In this document: positions 14,304 to 15,457 of the stretch, piece by piece
Numbering within the stretch: the first letter of the stretch is position 1
Layout of the letters: every line of letters starts with the position of its first letter
NCBI GenBank assembly: GCA_025352845.1
Contig: JANXSC010000011.1
Coordinates: 1 to 15,457, forward strand
Direction: 5' to 3'
DNA from: Opitutaceae bacterium
GTDB taxonomy: Bacteria > Verrucomicrobiota > Verrucomicrobiia > Opitutales > Opitutaceae
DNA: 15,457 bases
Translations under genes and position numbers: made by a program
The notes under the pieces: generated by a model
What the model saw: only the letters and a program-made list of their open reading frames with translations
Database searches by the model: none
What the model was told of the DNA's origin: nothing

Positions 14304-15457
14304 ATGATCACTCGCCCTTTCGTGCCACGCTGGCTGACCGTCGCCTGCCTTTTCGCCAGCGCAGTTGCGACGTTCGCCGCGCCCGCCAACGTCCTCATCC
14401 GCGTGCCCGCCGGCACGCCGCCGCCCGTCGAGCTCGCACCGCTCCTCGCGAAGTGGCGCCAGTCCGGCCAGGTGTCGAACGTCCTCCAGCTCACGCGCGG
14501 CCGCGCCGAGGATCCCAAAAACCCCGAGCGCAAGCCGCAGTTTGAGTCGCTCGTCGTCCTCGAGTTTCCCAGCGAAAACTCCGCTGAGATCTGGCAGCGC
14601 GAGGCCGCGCCCGCGCTGCCCGCCGGCCTGATCGTGCGGCGCGCCGACGTGCTCGCCCACGGCGAACTCTCGCCGCGCGACTCCAATCGCTCCGTCTTTG
14701 TCGCCAACACCTACACGCCCACCGTGCCCGCCGCGCGCTACACGGAATTCGTGCAGGGCTACATCTCGCCACTCTACGAGGCGCTGCGCGCGACGAAGCA
14801 CCTCGTGCGCTACACGATGTATCTCGAGCGCGGCGCGCCCGGCAAGGCCGACGCCCTCAGCGTGCTCGAGTATCGTGATCCCGTCGCCGTCGCCGCGCTC
14901 GCGAAGTTGAAGACCGGCATCCGTGACAAACTCACCGCGACCGTCCCGAGCTACGCGGCCTTCGACAAGATCAAGGACACGCTCCGCCTCGACGGTCACG
15001 GCACCACCGCGACCTACACCGAGTTGCCACCGCCCGATCTCAGCGCGCTGCCGGCCTACAAACTCGAGGCGAAAATCGTCGGCGCCGTGCGCGTCTGGGG
15101 CAGCGAGTTGAAAAACGCCGTGCCGTATCTCGCCGAAGGCTTCACGCGCTTCCACCCCGAGGCCCGCGTCACGACGAGCAACATTCCGAGCAGCGAGGGC
15201 GGTCTCGCCGGGCTCTACACCGGCATCGCCGACGTCGCGCCGATGGGTGACGACGCGAAGATCACCGACCAGATGCCGTTCTTCAATGTGTTCGGCTACA
15301 TGCCGACGGAACTTTCCGTCGCGACTGGCGGCTACGAAAAACGCGGCTCACTTTTCGCGTGGGCTATCGTGGTCAACAAGGACAATCCGCTCAACGAAAT
15401 CTCAATGGACCAGCTCGAGCGCGTGTTCGGCAGCGAGCGCACCGGCGGCTGGGAATT
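14304..15457 (+). CDS. Secreted protein with unrecognised N-terminal region and C-terminal PstS-like domain (3' end cut by window)
   Basis: The frame is open from ATG at 14304 to the window end (384 residues seen) with no stop. Residues 1-26 are a signal peptide (cleavage near TFA-A). Residues 28-245 are not PstS-like. They seem to hold two related segments, around 80-118 (FESLVVLEFPSENSAEIW) and 168-238 (VRYTMYLERGAP, then DALSVLEYRDPVAVAAL), whose strand-helix pattern recalls a duplicated dimeric alpha/beta-barrel fold; this is a weak guess. DLSALPAYKLEAKIVG (245-260) is the lead-in seen in the paralogs. The PstS-like domain follows: VRVWGSELKNAVPYLAEGF (262-280), SNIPSSEGG (292-300), IADVAPMGDD (308-317), VATGGYEKRGSLFAWAIVV (339-357) and DNPLNEISMDQLERVFG (360-376). 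The TWGQLGL signature would lie just past the end. It probably forms an operon with the small secreted protein upstream. No permease is visible. Confidence 0.83.
   Translation, partial: MITRPFVPRWLTVACLFASAVATFAAPANVLIRVPAGTPPPVELAPLLAKWRQSGQVSNVLQLTRGRAEDPKNPERKPQFESLVVLEFPSENSAEIWQREAAPALPAGLIVRRADVLAHGELSPRDSNRSVFVANTYTPTVPAARYTEFVQGYISPLYEALRATKHLVRYTMYLERGAPGKADALSVLEYRDPVAVAALAKLKTGIRDKLTATVPSYAAFDKIKDTLRLDGHGTTATYTELPPPDLSALPAYKLEAKIVGAVRVWGSELKNAVPYLAEGFTRFHPEARVTTSNIPSSEGGLAGLYTGIADVAPMGDDAKITDQMPFFNVFGYMPTELSVATGGYEKRGSLFAWAIVVNKDNPLNEISMDQLERVFGSERTGGWE

Noticed and set aside
7275..15155. Other long minus-strand open frames (7275-8717, 9207-11408, 11324-12676, 14229-15155)
   Set aside because: Same reason: low-complexity composition opposite well-supported genes, with no motifs of their own.
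1..15457. CRISPR array, insertion sequence or rRNA genes
   Set aside because: No regularly spaced direct repeats of CRISPR size, no transposase-like frame and no rRNA sequence were seen. The 11-nt repeats are promoter elements.

Overview
The window is high-GC bacterial DNA. It is densely coded and rich in secreted proteins, and it contains a TonB-dependent outer-membrane receptor, so the host is Gram-negative. The TonB-box-like LDEFKVTG start of the mature receptor, the absence of clear Shine-Dalgarno sequences and the GTAGCGCGGT-ended palindromes suggest Verrucomicrobiota, most likely Opitutaceae. That assignment is an impression from family knowledge, not a computed result.

Layout. Positions 1-334 hold the end of an unrecognised gene. 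Two tRNA genes follow: Arg-UCU (450-526) and Asp-GUC (695-771). From about 867 to the right edge the window is one large phosphorus-scavenging locus in five transcription units. (1) 963-5431, + strand: PstS-like, PstS-like, secreted phosphodiesterase/alkaline-phosphatase-superfamily enzyme, PstS-like; gaps are 1-10 nt. (2) 5506-6600, - strand: a single PstS-like gene. (3) 6813-9095, + strand: a TonB-dependent receptor, divergent from unit 2. (4) 9262-13628, + strand: an NMT1/SsuA-like plus PstS-like fusion, then two more PstS-like genes, joined by ATGA start/stop overlaps. (5) 13732 to beyond the right edge, + strand: a small secreted protein, then a protein with an unrecognised N-terminal region and a PstS-like domain cut by the window end.

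The main result is regulatory. Each of the five units is preceded by an array of 3-4 short direct repeats (TTAA or TTCA cores) spaced 10-11 nt apart. This is the architecture of a Pho box. In every case a -10-like hexamer begins exactly 15 nt after the start of the last repeat, which matches the geometry I recall for E. coli PhoB promoters. Together with the PstS-like proteins and the phosphoesterase, this makes the locus a probable Pho regulon cluster.

Eight PstS-like domains occur in 15 kb with no PstC, PstA, PstB or other permease gene in view. They share a TWGQLGL-x-GEW signature and, in most, an LPAYxP lead-in, but the canonical PstS phosphate-binding glycine/serine loop is mostly degenerate. 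They look like a paralog family diversified by duplication and by fusion to other N-terminal modules. A working model is that the receptor imports a phosphorus compound across the outer membrane, the phosphodiesterase releases phosphate or processes esters in the periplasm, and the binding proteins capture different ligands for a transporter encoded elsewhere or for another purpose.

Two genes (at 9405 and about 12978) each need one extra base to read through. Both lesions lie at short homopolymers and shift in the same direction, so sequence error is as likely as true decay. Two palindromic repeats with the same ends are present: one overlaps a stop codon between convergent genes, and one is translated as part of a signal peptide.
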